A stretch of 43,205 nucleotides of DNA from the NCBI GenBank assembly GCA_020051775.1, contig JAGVQJ010000194.1:1-43205 (forward strand), read 5' to 3'. This DNA comes from Calditrichota bacterium (GTDB lineage Bacteria > Electryoneota > B3-LCP). Below, piece by piece: positions 1 to 8,786 of the stretch (positions within the stretch are counted from its first letter, which is position 1; each line of letters opens with the position of its first letter). A program made the position numbers and the translations under genes. The notes below the pieces were generated by a model that was given only the letters and a program-made list of their open reading frames with translations, was not told where the DNA came from and did not search any database.

Positions 1-201
1 CATGAAGCGACCCTGTAAAATCTGCGACTCGGTTGGCGGTTCAAACCAGACGCCGCAAGTGTCGTTGGGATCGGGGCGGCCGGAGTAGAACGCTGTGGAC
101 CCATCATCGTACTGCAGCCACGTGGTGATCTGAGCATTGGCTGTTAGAGCAAAAATCAGCAGCAGCCCGCTCAGCAGGAGAAAAGTAGATGTTTTACGCA
201 T
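1..201 (-). CDS. secreted protein, N-terminal part only (cut by window edge)
   Basis: The reading frame opens with ATG at 201 behind a strong AGGAGGA ribosome-binding site and runs without a stop for 67 codons to the window edge, so the C-terminus is missing. Residues 1 to about 23 form a signal peptide: MRKTS, then a Leu-rich core, then Ala-Asn-Ala before Gln24. The mature start is rich in Trp, Tyr and Gly and matches no family I can name. It is the last visible gene of the envelope/export run that begins at 12095, 122 bp after the TPR lipoprotein. It is most likely another exported or cell-surface protein. The function is unknown. Confidence 0.7.
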   Translation of the reverse strand, partial: MRKTSTFLLLSGLLLIFALTANAQITTWLQYDDGSTAFYSGRPDPNDTCGVWFEPPTESQILQGRFM

Positions 202-323
202 GACTCCTCCTCATTGTACTTTGTGTATCATTACCCTCGCGAATCGGCTCCAGAGCGGTTCACCTTAACTCTACCAAGGAATCCCACTCTGCGGAACGCT
301 AAAGACCGCTTCGCATTCTCTAT

Positions 324-1280
324 TTATGAACCTATTAGTTCCTGAATGCGCTCGATCAAATTGAACAGGTATTCGGGGAAATTGGACACATAAATATAAC
401 CGACATTAAACACGAAGCCGGAATCCAATTGGGCGCCAGCCAAGGGGATGACCTGAATCCAGTTCTGGTCATATAGCACATCATAGCTCAAATTCAGATG
501 CAAACTTGTATCCGGCATCGAAACTTGAGTGAGGTGATGGATTCCTTGTGGTTGACTGGGGGGTATCGTTAGAAACCAAATAGTATCTTCACCGGCCACC
601 AGATTGGTGTCGTTCAACACCATGGAATCAATACTGGCCGATTGACCGTAAATGAGCAATTGTGCTGGTACAAAGGCGGTATCCACGATGCTGAGTTCAG
701 CTTCACTGCTGTCGAAATCTTGCAGGTAGAAATAATGCTGCGCATTCAGCAAATGCAAATCAGGTGATCCGAAGCCGGGATCGTGTTCCGCCGGGGAATA
801 GCTCTCACCCTTCAGGCTGAAAACGTACTGCGTGCGGCTGATGGATTCGCGCGCTAATACCTCTAATTGTTCCGCAGTCCCTTCACCAGAATTTTCCAAT
901 GCCAACCGCTCGATAGCCGAGGATAGACTTAACCCGGCGTAGGTGTCAGCCTGCAAGTCGGCGCTAGCCGTATCCACCGTGGTGACGAACGAGAACTGAA
1001 CTTCAGCATCGGTGAAGTTCGTCTGCCTGACAGCGCTCCAGCCCAAGCCGTTATAGGCGGGCAGATACCCCGCATTGCGCTGGCTGGCCTGTCGGAAACT
1101 TTCTGTGGCGGCGGTGAAGTTTCCGGCGTTGTAGTGATTCCATCCCTCTTGCATCAACACATTGATGTCATCATAGGTGGTGGGGATGTTATCGCTCTGG
1201 TCGGAACAGCCCGAAAAGGAAAACGCCAACAGATAGAAGCTGACAGCCGTCAGCAGTGTGAAAGTCACAGAAGTTTTCAT
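324..1280 (-). CDS. TPR-repeat lipoprotein
   Basis: A 318-residue protein. I chose the start at 1280 because AGGAG lies 8 nt upstream and the protein then begins with MKTS plus a hydrophobic segment ending in a lipobox (F22-S23-G24-C25). An in-frame ATG at 1325 would put 15 extra residues before the signal peptide. Residues 40-107 look like two tetratricopeptide repeats (EGWNHYNAGNFTAATESF, then a Leu-Gly-Trp helix pair). The rest is a beta-rich C-terminal domain I do not recognise. It is probably anchored to the outer membrane, facing the periplasm, and could act as a scaffold for the secretion machinery encoded with it. It follows the 1328-residue secreted protein by 74 bp on the same strand. 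The specific role is inferred from location only. Confidence 0.75.
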   Translation of the reverse strand: MKTSVTFTLLTAVSFYLLAFSFSGCSDQSDNIPTTYDDINVLMQEGWNHYNAGNFTAATESFRQASQRNAGYLPAYNGLGWSAVRQTNFTDAEVQFSFVTTVDTASADLQADTYAGLSLSSAIERLALENSGEGTAEQLEVLARESISRTQYVFSLKGESYSPAEHDPGFGSPDLHLLNAQHYFYLQDFDSSEAELSIVDTAFVPAQLLIYGQSASIDSMVLNDTNLVAGEDTIWFLTIPPSQPQGIHHLTQVSMPDTSLHLNLSYDVLYDQNWIQVIPLAGAQLDSGFVFNVGYIYVSNFPEYLFNLIERIQELIGS

Positions 1281-1354
1281 CCCTGAACTCCTGACCATTG
1301 GTCTTGATGATTCTTCAATCCCCAAACATTATGGGATTTAGAGGATTATGACGT

Positions 1355-4300
1355 TTACTTCAGGAACATCATCTTGCGATAAAGCGTGCCTTCGGGAGCT
1401 TCCAGACGCAGGAAATAGACGCCGCTGGCCATCTGGTTCGGCGTCCAAGTCAGCACGTGTGGGCCGGCAGGATAGAATCCATCTGCCAGACGGGCAACCC
1501 GTTGACCCTGAAGGTTATAAACATCCACCCTTACACGTTGCGCCTGGGTGATCATGAAACGCACCTGCGTGGAAGGATTAAAGGGATTGGGGAAATTCTG
1601 GCTCAGATTGAACTTGTAGGGCATTTCCGGAGTCATGTTGGTATGAGGCCCGGCGAAAACCTGGAATCGGCCGAATTTCCAGCTATAAGTGCGCAACGAT
1701 TGAGATCCCATCTCAGGAACGCCGCCCACGTAAACCCAACTGCCCGCTTCCGCGCGGTACACACCAATCTCCCTGCTGCCAGCCAGTTCGGGATTATAAG
1801 GGATCACCAGTTCAACCGGTGCAGATAGAGCCGTTCCTGGGCTTCCCGCCGAGACTATTGGTCCGATAGGATCATGGGATGGGTCACCTAACCCCGCAAT
1901 GGTGTGCACAACTGCTGGTCCTTGAGTCATTGCCGGAGGCAGCGGTGAAACGCTCAGTAAAACATAGCCGTTCTGAGTCATGGCTGACGGAGGAATGCTC
2001 AAGTAGGTGCCAGAGGACGCCTCGGACAGATAACCACCATTCACTCCTTGCACGAAATCCACTGCCGCGCTGATGCTGCCAGATTGCTTTTCGTTACCGG
2101 CGGCATCTTCCCCATATCCGAGAAAATGGAGATTGGCGGGGAAGTTGATCCCATCCAAATGATAAGCGATGTGGTAAGCGAAGTCGGACGCCTGAGGGTT
2201 GGCGTAGAAGATATTCTGGTCTAAGGTGATGGTAGTATCCAGACCCGTGTTTGTGGCGATGCCTCCCGTGATGTCCACTCTCGGGCCTTCCAATTCTGAC
2301 GCTCCCAGGATATCCACCTGGTAAATCAGTCCGCCATCGGGAAACATACGTTCGCCCGAAAACACGTAGACGTCCAGATAGCTGTTGTCAATGGGATTCT
2401 GTGAAATGGACAAGTAGACTGAATCCGGTGCCAGCGTATCGTCGGAGAAGGTGAAGCAGGTTGAAGCTTCTCCGGAATTTGACGTGCTCACGCTCACCAG
2501 GCGCATGATGTTGGGAGGGGTATTATTTCCAAGCATCCAGAGGTTGGAATCCAGATCCACACGACTTTTCTGCGTCAGCGAATCCAACAGAACGTCCACC
2601 ACTGTGACGGCCGAAGCGGGCATTTCCGGAGTAAAGTTCGGCAGAGTGGAATACAACAACTTAAAATTGAATTGGTTGGTATTATCGCCATTGAGCATGA
2701 TGGTTTTGATGGGATAAGCGGTATTGAAGAAGCTGGTGTCAAGCACCTGGCTCACGCGCCCACTCCAAAAGGGCAACTGGTATTTAAACGGTGGGATTGA
2801 GATGTCGAAGTGCCAGTTGATGTTGTCCTTAGTATTGACGACGGTGTTAACGGCTTTGAATCCATACCTTCCCTGTTGGAAAGTGGTATCCGAGATATCC
2901 AGAGCGCCGGCCATGATGAAATCGTTGAAGACAGCAGCGAAGTCTGAGGTATAATCCATATTGTTGGAAGACGTCCCAAAGTGCTGCTCATGGATTAACC
3001 GACCCAAACCTGATACGCCTTGGTAACTGCTAATGGCGAGTTGTTCCAGGCGATGCACCACCTGGCTATTGATTACTGTATCGGGGAATTCCTGTTCATA
3101 CAGATAGAGCACCAACAGGAAAGAGTACAAATGCTCCACATTGCGATCTTTATCACCCCAATTGATAAGACTATTCAACATCGGGAAGGAGATATTCCCG
3201 CTGACCAGGGGATAGCCGGCCACATACTGGCTGAAGGAGGCCATACCTTCGCGCAGCCACTCTTCCTCCTGGAAATCGTAGTTAGCGTTAATCAAATTGA
3301 ACATTTGGTTGCAAGCTGCAGGCCCGGCATTGTGGATCCACTGCGGCTCGGTATCCAGGTAGAACATCTCCTGCTGATTGCTCTGAGTGAAGTACAGTTG
3401 GGAGTATTCGTTGTGGATATCGTAATAGCCATTGATGTAAGTATTATCGCCGGTACTCAGATGGTACTGATCGTCAATGTCCATCAACAGTATCGTTACA
3501 TGACCGTCATCGTCTATGTCCAGTGTGGAGTTGGATGACGGCAGATCTCCCCACCAATCCTGCACGGTTTCGCAAATCCCCTTGGTTGGATTGGCGGGCG
3601 TTTTGGATCCGAAATAGAGCGCCAGTGAATCAATCTGCGCAGCCGTGCCGTTGCGGTATATCAAACCCTGGTTGGAGGAGGCGAAAGATCCCGGATTGCC
3701 ATTTTGACTGCGTTGGAAGCCGCCGAAATGGCCTCCCGTGTAAACTCTGCTCCCAACTCCGAAGGCCACCGTGCGGGTCTCAACATTCACTGAATCGTTA
3801 GCGGTATTGTTGGGAATATATCCTGTGAGCCGTGTCCAGGCGCCATGGGGATCGGCGGCCTTGAATAAGCCCATGTCGGTGGCAATGAAATAATCGGCGT
3901 TCCGCTTGGCGATTTTGTACACACTAAAACTACCATGGCTGGAAGCTTCCGATTCCTGGGAGGCAGAATATCTCTGGGAGATATCACCCGTCAAAGTGTA
4001 AGAGGTGATTCCCGTGCCGCCCAACCATACTGTTGTGACGCCGCCGCTGGATTCGGTTAAGAGGGTGTTGCCGGGTATCTGACTGTAGCCGTAAGCGATC
4101 AGGTTGGTAAGAGGAAGCTGGTCGTAACTCACCTCAGGCACCGCCAGGCTGCTGGCATAGTGAGTGTAATTCACCACAGGCGCCGACGCGCTGTCGGGAT
4201 AGTTGAAGATCTGTGTGTCCACGACTCGGGTGAACAAGCCCTGCAAATCAAGATCCACCGCCGCCGACCAGTAGAGACCGGAGACGGTATCCACCAGGGT

Positions 4301-5341
4301 TACGAACTGTCCGGCAGCAAGGCTCAAGTTGAGCGAAGTGGAGTCATCCAGACGCAGCCACAGGGTATCAGGATTGAGCGGTTTGGTGGTATCCCGCTCG
4401 AATCCCACCAGGCCACCCAACGGTTTCCAGGAAGCAAGAATCTCGGAATTGTTTGCGGTCCCCAGTACGCGAGTGTCACCATAAAAGACTCCCTTGCTGG
4501 TGGCCGTAAAGACCAGGCTGTCCTGGTAGGCCACGGCATAAGCAGGTACTACCGCCCAAACCCCTTCACCCGGAGGCAGGCCTCTTAGCCGCTTCCAATT
4601 ATTTTTGTTGCGGGTCATGTAGACGCCATCAATGGTCCCAGCCCATAGTGTGGGTTTGATGGTGGGATGGCCCAAGATGTCATAAACGACGGGCTTTTTA
4701 ATACCAGTAATCGAGCTATCCATGCCCGACTCGCGTCTTGTAAATGAGTCACCGTTGGTAGTGGACCAGAAAGGGCCGAAGTCGGTGCCCACCCAGATGG
4801 TATCGAAGGGCAATCCATACTGAGCTCGGGAGAAGAGGCAGTTCATGTTGGCTCGGTAATTCAGATTGCTGGTATTGAATACCTCGTATTCCCCGTCCAC
4901 ATCCGGCAGGCCGCTGCTGGCGATGCTCCAAGTCTGGCCGCCATTGGTACTCTTGTAAACACCACCTTTGCCCGCAGCGAACATCGTGGCAGTATCCGTC
5001 GTGGAGACAGCGAGGTCGTTCAGGTAGGCATCTTCACTGAAGAAATAGGCCTGCGGCGTCGTGTCCTGGCAGGTAGCCGACAGTTGATAGTAGCCGGTGA
5101 AAAAGCCCTGGGCATACGCCCAGAATGACCAAGTCGTTCCAGGTTGGACGGCATCAACCGAGGAGACTTTGGAAGGTCCGAGTCCCGGCCAGGTTTCGGC
5201 ATAAATGCTGTTAGAGAAGCCGACCGGTTCGGCCCCGGCCGAAAACCCCAGACATCCCCACGCGACCAGGATGATGATCAGGCTTGAAAATCCGGGGTGA
5301 GCGCGGAGATTCCAAGCGGAAGTTCTGCGATGTACAGTCAT
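1355..5341 (-). CDS. giant secreted protein: BNR-like repeats, degenerate gluzincin-like peptidase domain, type IX-like sorting domain
   Basis: A 1328-residue exported protein. Residues 1-37 form a signal peptide (no good lipobox). Residues 100-550 hold beta-propeller-like stretches with a BNR/sortilin-type motif (VYKSTNGGQTW at 128-138). Residues about 590-850 resemble secreted gluzincin-type metallopeptidases: a leading block with NQQEMFYLD, then a helix where HExxH is expected, then EEEWLREGMASF, which matches the downstream zinc-ligand Glu region. Where HEFQH should be the protein reads N678-Q679-M680-F681-N682, so the catalytic site looks lost. The last about 85 residues (NFPNPFNP ... 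SGVYFLRL ... MMFLK) are a type IX-like/FlgD-like C-terminal sorting domain. It starts 12 bp after the PorV gene, which fits delivery by that system. It is likely a surface or released protein, perhaps a binding pseudo-protease. Confidence 0.85.
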   Translation of the reverse strand: MTVHRRTSAWNLRAHPGFSSLIIILVAWGCLGFSAGAEPVGFSNSIYAETWPGLGPSKVSSVDAVQPGTTWSFWAYAQGFFTGYYQLSATCQDTTPQAYFFSEDAYLNDLAVSTTDTATMFAAGKGGVYKSTNGGQTWSIASSGLPDVDGEYEVFNTSNLNYRANMNCLFSRAQYGLPFDTIWVGTDFGPFWSTTNGDSFTRRESGMDSSITGIKKPVVYDILGHPTIKPTLWAGTIDGVYMTRNKNNWKRLRGLPPGEGVWAVVPAYAVAYQDSLVFTATSKGVFYGDTRVLGTANNSEILASWKPLGGLVGFERDTTKPLNPDTLWLRLDDSTSLNLSLAAGQFVTLVDTVSGLYWSAAVDLDLQGLFTRVVDTQIFNYPDSASAPVVNYTHYASSLAVPEVSYDQLPLTNLIAYGYSQIPGNTLLTESSGGVTTVWLGGTGITSYTLTGDISQRYSASQESEASSHGSFSVYKIAKRNADYFIATDMGLFKAADPHGAWTRLTGYIPNNTANDSVNVETRTVAFGVGSRVYTGGHFGGFQRSQNGNPGSFASSNQGLIYRNGTAAQIDSLALYFGSKTPANPTKGICETVQDWWGDLPSSNSTLDIDDDGHVTILLMDIDDQYHLSTGDNTYINGYYDIHNEYSQLYFTQSNQQEMFYLDTEPQWIHNAGPAACNQMFNLINANYDFQEEEWLREGMASFSQYVAGYPLVSGNISFPMLNSLINWGDKDRNVEHLYSFLLVLYLYEQEFPDTVINSQVVHRLEQLAISSYQGVSGLGRLIHEQHFGTSSNNMDYTSDFAAVFNDFIMAGALDISDTTFQQGRYGFKAVNTVVNTKDNINWHFDISIPPFKYQLPFWSGRVSQVLDTSFFNTAYPIKTIMLNGDNTNQFNFKLLYSTLPNFTPEMPASAVTVVDVLLDSLTQKSRVDLDSNLWMLGNNTPPNIMRLVSVSTSNSGEASTCFTFSDDTLAPDSVYLSISQNPIDNSYLDVYVFSGERMFPDGGLIYQVDILGASELEGPRVDITGGIATNTGLDTTITLDQNIFYANPQASDFAYHIAYHLDGINFPANLHFLGYGEDAAGNEKQSGSISAAVDFVQGVNGGYLSEASSGTYLSIPPSAMTQNGYVLLSVSPLPPAMTQGPAVVHTIAGLGDPSHDPIGPIVSAGSPGTALSAPVELVIPYNPELAGSREIGVYRAEAGSWVYVGGVPEMGSQSLRTYSWKFGRFQVFAGPHTNMTPEMPYKFNLSQNFPNPFNPSTQVRFMITQAQRVRVDVYNLQGQRVARLADGFYPAGPHVLTWTPNQMASGVYFLRLEAPEGTLYRKMMFLK

Positions 5342-5353
5342 AATCCTCTCCCT

Positions 5354-6346
5354 TTAGGGCTTCGGCCCGCCGAATTCGAACCTCAAGGTGAAGCGATGCA
5401 CGTTGTCCAGGATAGTGTAATTGGAGAACGCGTAGTCAATACCTAAGCGATACCCTGACATGGGCACCAGAACGCCGGCTCCGGCGTTCAAACCGCCAGT
5501 GTCGTGGCGGAAGATATACCCGGCGCGCAGGAAAGCCGTTTTCTGATAACCGTATTCAGCGCCGATTTGCAACCGCTCAAGGTTGTCGCTGGGGTGGATA
5601 GCGTCCACTGCTAACGTAATCTGATGGACGGGGTTATTCACCGGATCAACCGCGAGGCCGAAGATGAATTCGATGGGTAGATCATAGGGTAGAAATTCCG
5701 ACGGTGTTGACAAGCTATCCCCGTTGTCAAGATCCCAGTAATTGTTGTTCAAGTTAAATTTACTGCCGAAATTCTTCACGGTCATGCCCATGCGCAGAGT
5801 TTTGTATCCAGTTTCGTAAAGGAAGCCGATATCCACTCCAAAGACGTTGCTCTGCGCCACCCAGAGATCTTCGTGGATCCAGCGCGCATTTCCGCCGATG
5901 GCGAATTTATCCGTCAGGTGCCGTGCATAGGATAGGCCTATCGCCAGATTAGTCGTGGAAAAGGTTTGTCCGGTGCCCTGCTGCTGGTCTACGGTGGTCT
6001 CTTCCATCTCTCCGGAGTTCAGGTGGATGAAATGAAGCCCCACCACACCGTAACCGCCGAAGTTATGAGCCAGCGAGGCTCCGTAGAGGTTGATATCGGC
6101 AAACCAGGGGGCATAGGTGGCGACGAAACTGGAGTTGCGCACGTATACGAGACCCGCGGGATTGCCGAAAGCGGCTCCGGCATCGTTCGAAAAGGCCATG
6201 CTGGCGCTTCCCATCGCCGCCGAGCGCGCATCCATGTCCACCTTCAAAAACTGTGCTCCCATGGTGCCGACTTTAGCGAATTCCTGACTCTGGGCGGTCG
6301 CAGCCAGACCCAAAACCAGGATTATCAAAATGCTTTTGCGAAGCAT
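5354..6346 (-). CDS. PorV/PorQ-family outer-membrane protein
   Basis: A 330-residue beta-barrel of the PorV/UPF0164 type. The start at 6346 has AGGAGG 8 nt upstream; an ATG at 6385 would precede the signal peptide (MLRKS, Leu/Ile core, Ala-Gln-Ser) by 13 residues. The conserved N-terminal block is clear: FLKVDMDARSAAMGSAS followed by AAFGNPAGL, then repeated aromatic-alternating strands ending in a Phe-rich C-terminal strand. In Bacteroidota, PorV shuttles cargo from the type IX translocon to the attachment complex. This copy sits between two genes whose products carry sorting-like C-terminal domains (774 and 1328 residues), so it probably handles their export. No other type IX core gene is in the window. 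The family is well supported; the specific partner assignment is inferred. Confidence 0.88.
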   Translation of the reverse strand: MLRKSILIILVLGLAATAQSQEFAKVGTMGAQFLKVDMDARSAAMGSASMAFSNDAGAAFGNPAGLVYVRNSSFVATYAPWFADINLYGASLAHNFGGYGVVGLHFIHLNSGEMEETTVDQQQGTGQTFSTTNLAIGLSYARHLTDKFAIGGNARWIHEDLWVAQSNVFGVDIGFLYETGYKTLRMGMTVKNFGSKFNLNNNYWDLDNGDSLSTPSEFLPYDLPIEFIFGLAVDPVNNPVHQITLAVDAIHPSDNLERLQIGAEYGYQKTAFLRAGYIFRHDTGGLNAGAGVLVPMSGYRLGIDYAFSNYTILDNVHRFTLRFEFGGPKP

Positions 6347-6399
6347 GGGACGTCCTCCTGCCCATTTCTGGGGGGGTGAATCCAATCGCCGACGCCTCT

Positions 6400-8724
6400 T
6401 TAGCGGGCGATGACAAACTTGCCGATCTTTTTATCGGACTGGGTTTCGACTATGTACAGATACAGCCCGGAAACCACAGATTGGGTATTCTTGGACAGCA
6501 GATCCCAGGATTCGGAATCGGTGCCATCGGAATGGTCAATGGTCTGCACGATATCACCGGTAATGGTTAAAATGGTAATCTTGCAGGCCGGCGGCAAATT
6601 AATGAAGCGAATAATGCTTTCATAACGCGCTTCAAACAAATCAGTACCTCTGTACGGATTGGGGACGACCTTGACGTTGTCAATGCCTCGAGTAGTCGAA
6701 TCGCCAGGGTTCTCCTGCGGTCCAATGAACACATGCGGGTAGACCGGAATCGGCGCCCCGCTCTGGGGGTCTTTCAGGTAATTGGAGCGCGCCGACTCCT
6801 GCGGTTTCATCTCCGGCAACCCCTGACTGGGGTTAGCTGGTTTGTAGCTGTCGAAACCAACCACGGTGTAGAAGTAAGGCACGTTGTTGACCGGCTGCGA
6901 GTATGCATTCCATTGCAAATCTTGGGGATCGAACAAGGGGGTGTCAACTTGGGCGTCATGCAGCGCCAGGCCGCCTAAATCATCGAAAGCATGGGTAAGT
7001 GAGGGCAAATCCACCGGCACAAAGTTGCCCGATAGGGGATCAATGGGGTTCATCGTATCGCCTTCGGTGCTGGTAACATAGACGAAGCTATCAGCCAGGT
7101 TGTCGCAGGCGTAGATTAACTGCCAATTGGCCGGGGCATAGGCGGCGCGATAGACTTTATAACCTTCGAAATCCGAATATCCCAGCAGGGGATCAATCTC
7201 GAATTCGGCATGGTTATCCCAGGCCAATCGTACGCCGGCATCCATCCCGGAGTAATTCAAGTTGGGGATGGGTGGCGGCACCGGCAGCACCCAATGCAGA
7301 TCTTGAGTGAAGCTGGTGGGGGCTGCTGGCGTGGAAGTACTGCCGGCATAATAGGCAATCATGGCTTTATCGGAAGATTCACGCACACCTTTCAAACCCT
7401 GCCCGCAGCAATAAACGTAGATGAAACGTAAGGTATCGTTGGCGGCGAAGGTGAAGGGGCCGCTGGAAGTTAGCCAGCGATAGTCGAAGGTCGGCGCGCC
7501 GATTTCTTTGGGATTGGGGATGAAATTGTAGCCCATACCAGCTGCGTGAGTGCCGGACATGTATTCGTACATCTCGTCATCGGATCCGGGGTCGCTGTTC
7601 CAATTCCACCACATGTGCGCGAAAGGCCGGGGCATGGTATCATCAGGGGCGGTGTTATACGGCACGCGGGGCGTATAGATCAATCGTCCCCCGGTCCAGC
7701 CGTCGCAGGGAACAGACAGTCCGCGTTCTCCGGTATCATTCCCCGGTACAGTGGCGTTATCGCCATCGTAGAGGATGGACAGGTTGCGGCTGAGCAACCA
7801 ACCTTGCAAGGTATCACCGGTAGCGGCATTCACCAAGGGTTGGCCATCAGATTGGCGTAAAATGACGGGACCATCATCATCCTGAAAAATCTGATATTCA
7901 TCCCATACGCCATCCGGTTCGATCTTAGAAGGGTCGTAGCCGGGATTATCGGAATTCGCCCAGCCGTACGGAATACCCCACTCATCATAGCCGTCTAAAC
8001 CATCATCATCGAGATCCAGTGGATCCACCAGATCCATTTCGTCACTATTGCTGTCGCCACCATCCCAGCCATCGTAATCAACATCGTCGTCAATATTGGC
8101 TTCGGTGGGATCGGCAGTGGCGATGTCGTTATCGAAAACCCAGGCGACATAGAAGTTGGGAAGTGTGCCCACTGAACCGGTATTGATGATTTCCATTTGG
8201 AGGGCGACGAAATTGCTGAATTCCGGCATGGACCAGCTTAAGCCGCGCTGCAAAACGCGCAGGCCTAAGGGGAAATGACCAGCTTGAGTGGCCAGATCGT
8301 CATAAAACACCAAAGCGTCTTGAATGGAAACTGCCGGCCCCAGGAAGAAGGGGTCGTCTTCTGCAGAGTGAAATTCATAACCGGCGCTATAATCGGCATG
8401 GGAGACGTATTTTTTCCCCTGAACCAGCGCGCCCGCCCAGAATCGGCCTTCCCAGATGTAGTTATTATCCGATCCGCCGGGCCACTGCCCGCTGGGCCTG
8501 CCGGTATCGCCGGAATTGGGGTCGCCGTACATCGCGTAGTTGGTTATCCCCGTCCAGACATTGCTGATGTCCATGACCTTGGTGGCGTCATTGGCCACGA
8601 TTCCGGCGCTCTGACGCACTGGACCAACCTTGCCGCCCTGGGGCGCTGTTCTGGCCAGGGCTGTTGCCACGCAGGCGATCAAGACAATGGCGAAAAATGC
8701 CGTCCGGATGATTTTTTTCTCCAT
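6400..8724 (-). CDS. secreted protein with Asp-rich repeats and type IX-like C-terminal sorting domain
   Basis: A 774-residue protein. I chose ATG 8724, giving MEKKIIRTAFFAIVLIACVATALA as signal peptide with a GGAAAGGGG site upstream; an ATG at 8766 adds 14 unlikely residues. The middle (about residues 205-260) is an Asp-rich, thrombospondin-type-3-like calcium-binding stretch (DDDVDYDGWDGGDSNSDEMD, DLDDDGLDGYDEWG). A fibronectin-like region follows (residues about 490-620: GVRLAWDNH, EGYKVYRA), and the end is a sorting or adhesion domain (VVPNPYRG ... VSGLYLYIVET ... GKFVIAR). It lies 62 bp downstream of the TonB-dependent receptor and 53 bp upstream of porV. It is likely a surface-exposed or released cargo of the local export system. 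No enzymatic motif is visible, so I assign no activity. Confidence 0.85.
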   Translation of the reverse strand: MEKKIIRTAFFAIVLIACVATALARTAPQGGKVGPVRQSAGIVANDATKVMDISNVWTGITNYAMYGDPNSGDTGRPSGQWPGGSDNNYIWEGRFWAGALVQGKKYVSHADYSAGYEFHSAEDDPFFLGPAVSIQDALVFYDDLATQAGHFPLGLRVLQRGLSWSMPEFSNFVALQMEIINTGSVGTLPNFYVAWVFDNDIATADPTEANIDDDVDYDGWDGGDSNSDEMDLVDPLDLDDDGLDGYDEWGIPYGWANSDNPGYDPSKIEPDGVWDEYQIFQDDDGPVILRQSDGQPLVNAATGDTLQGWLLSRNLSILYDGDNATVPGNDTGERGLSVPCDGWTGGRLIYTPRVPYNTAPDDTMPRPFAHMWWNWNSDPGSDDEMYEYMSGTHAAGMGYNFIPNPKEIGAPTFDYRWLTSSGPFTFAANDTLRFIYVYCCGQGLKGVRESSDKAMIAYYAGSTSTPAAPTSFTQDLHWVLPVPPPIPNLNYSGMDAGVRLAWDNHAEFEIDPLLGYSDFEGYKVYRAAYAPANWQLIYACDNLADSFVYVTSTEGDTMNPIDPLSGNFVPVDLPSLTHAFDDLGGLALHDAQVDTPLFDPQDLQWNAYSQPVNNVPYFYTVVGFDSYKPANPSQGLPEMKPQESARSNYLKDPQSGAPIPVYPHVFIGPQENPGDSTTRGIDNVKVVPNPYRGTDLFEARYESIIRFINLPPACKITILTITGDIVQTIDHSDGTDSESWDLLSKNTQSVVSGLYLYIVETQSDKKIGKFVIAR

Positions 8725-8786
8725 ATTTATGCCCCTTTCCGCACTGTGACGGATGAAAGATCGCAAAAGTAGTGGATGACCGGTGC

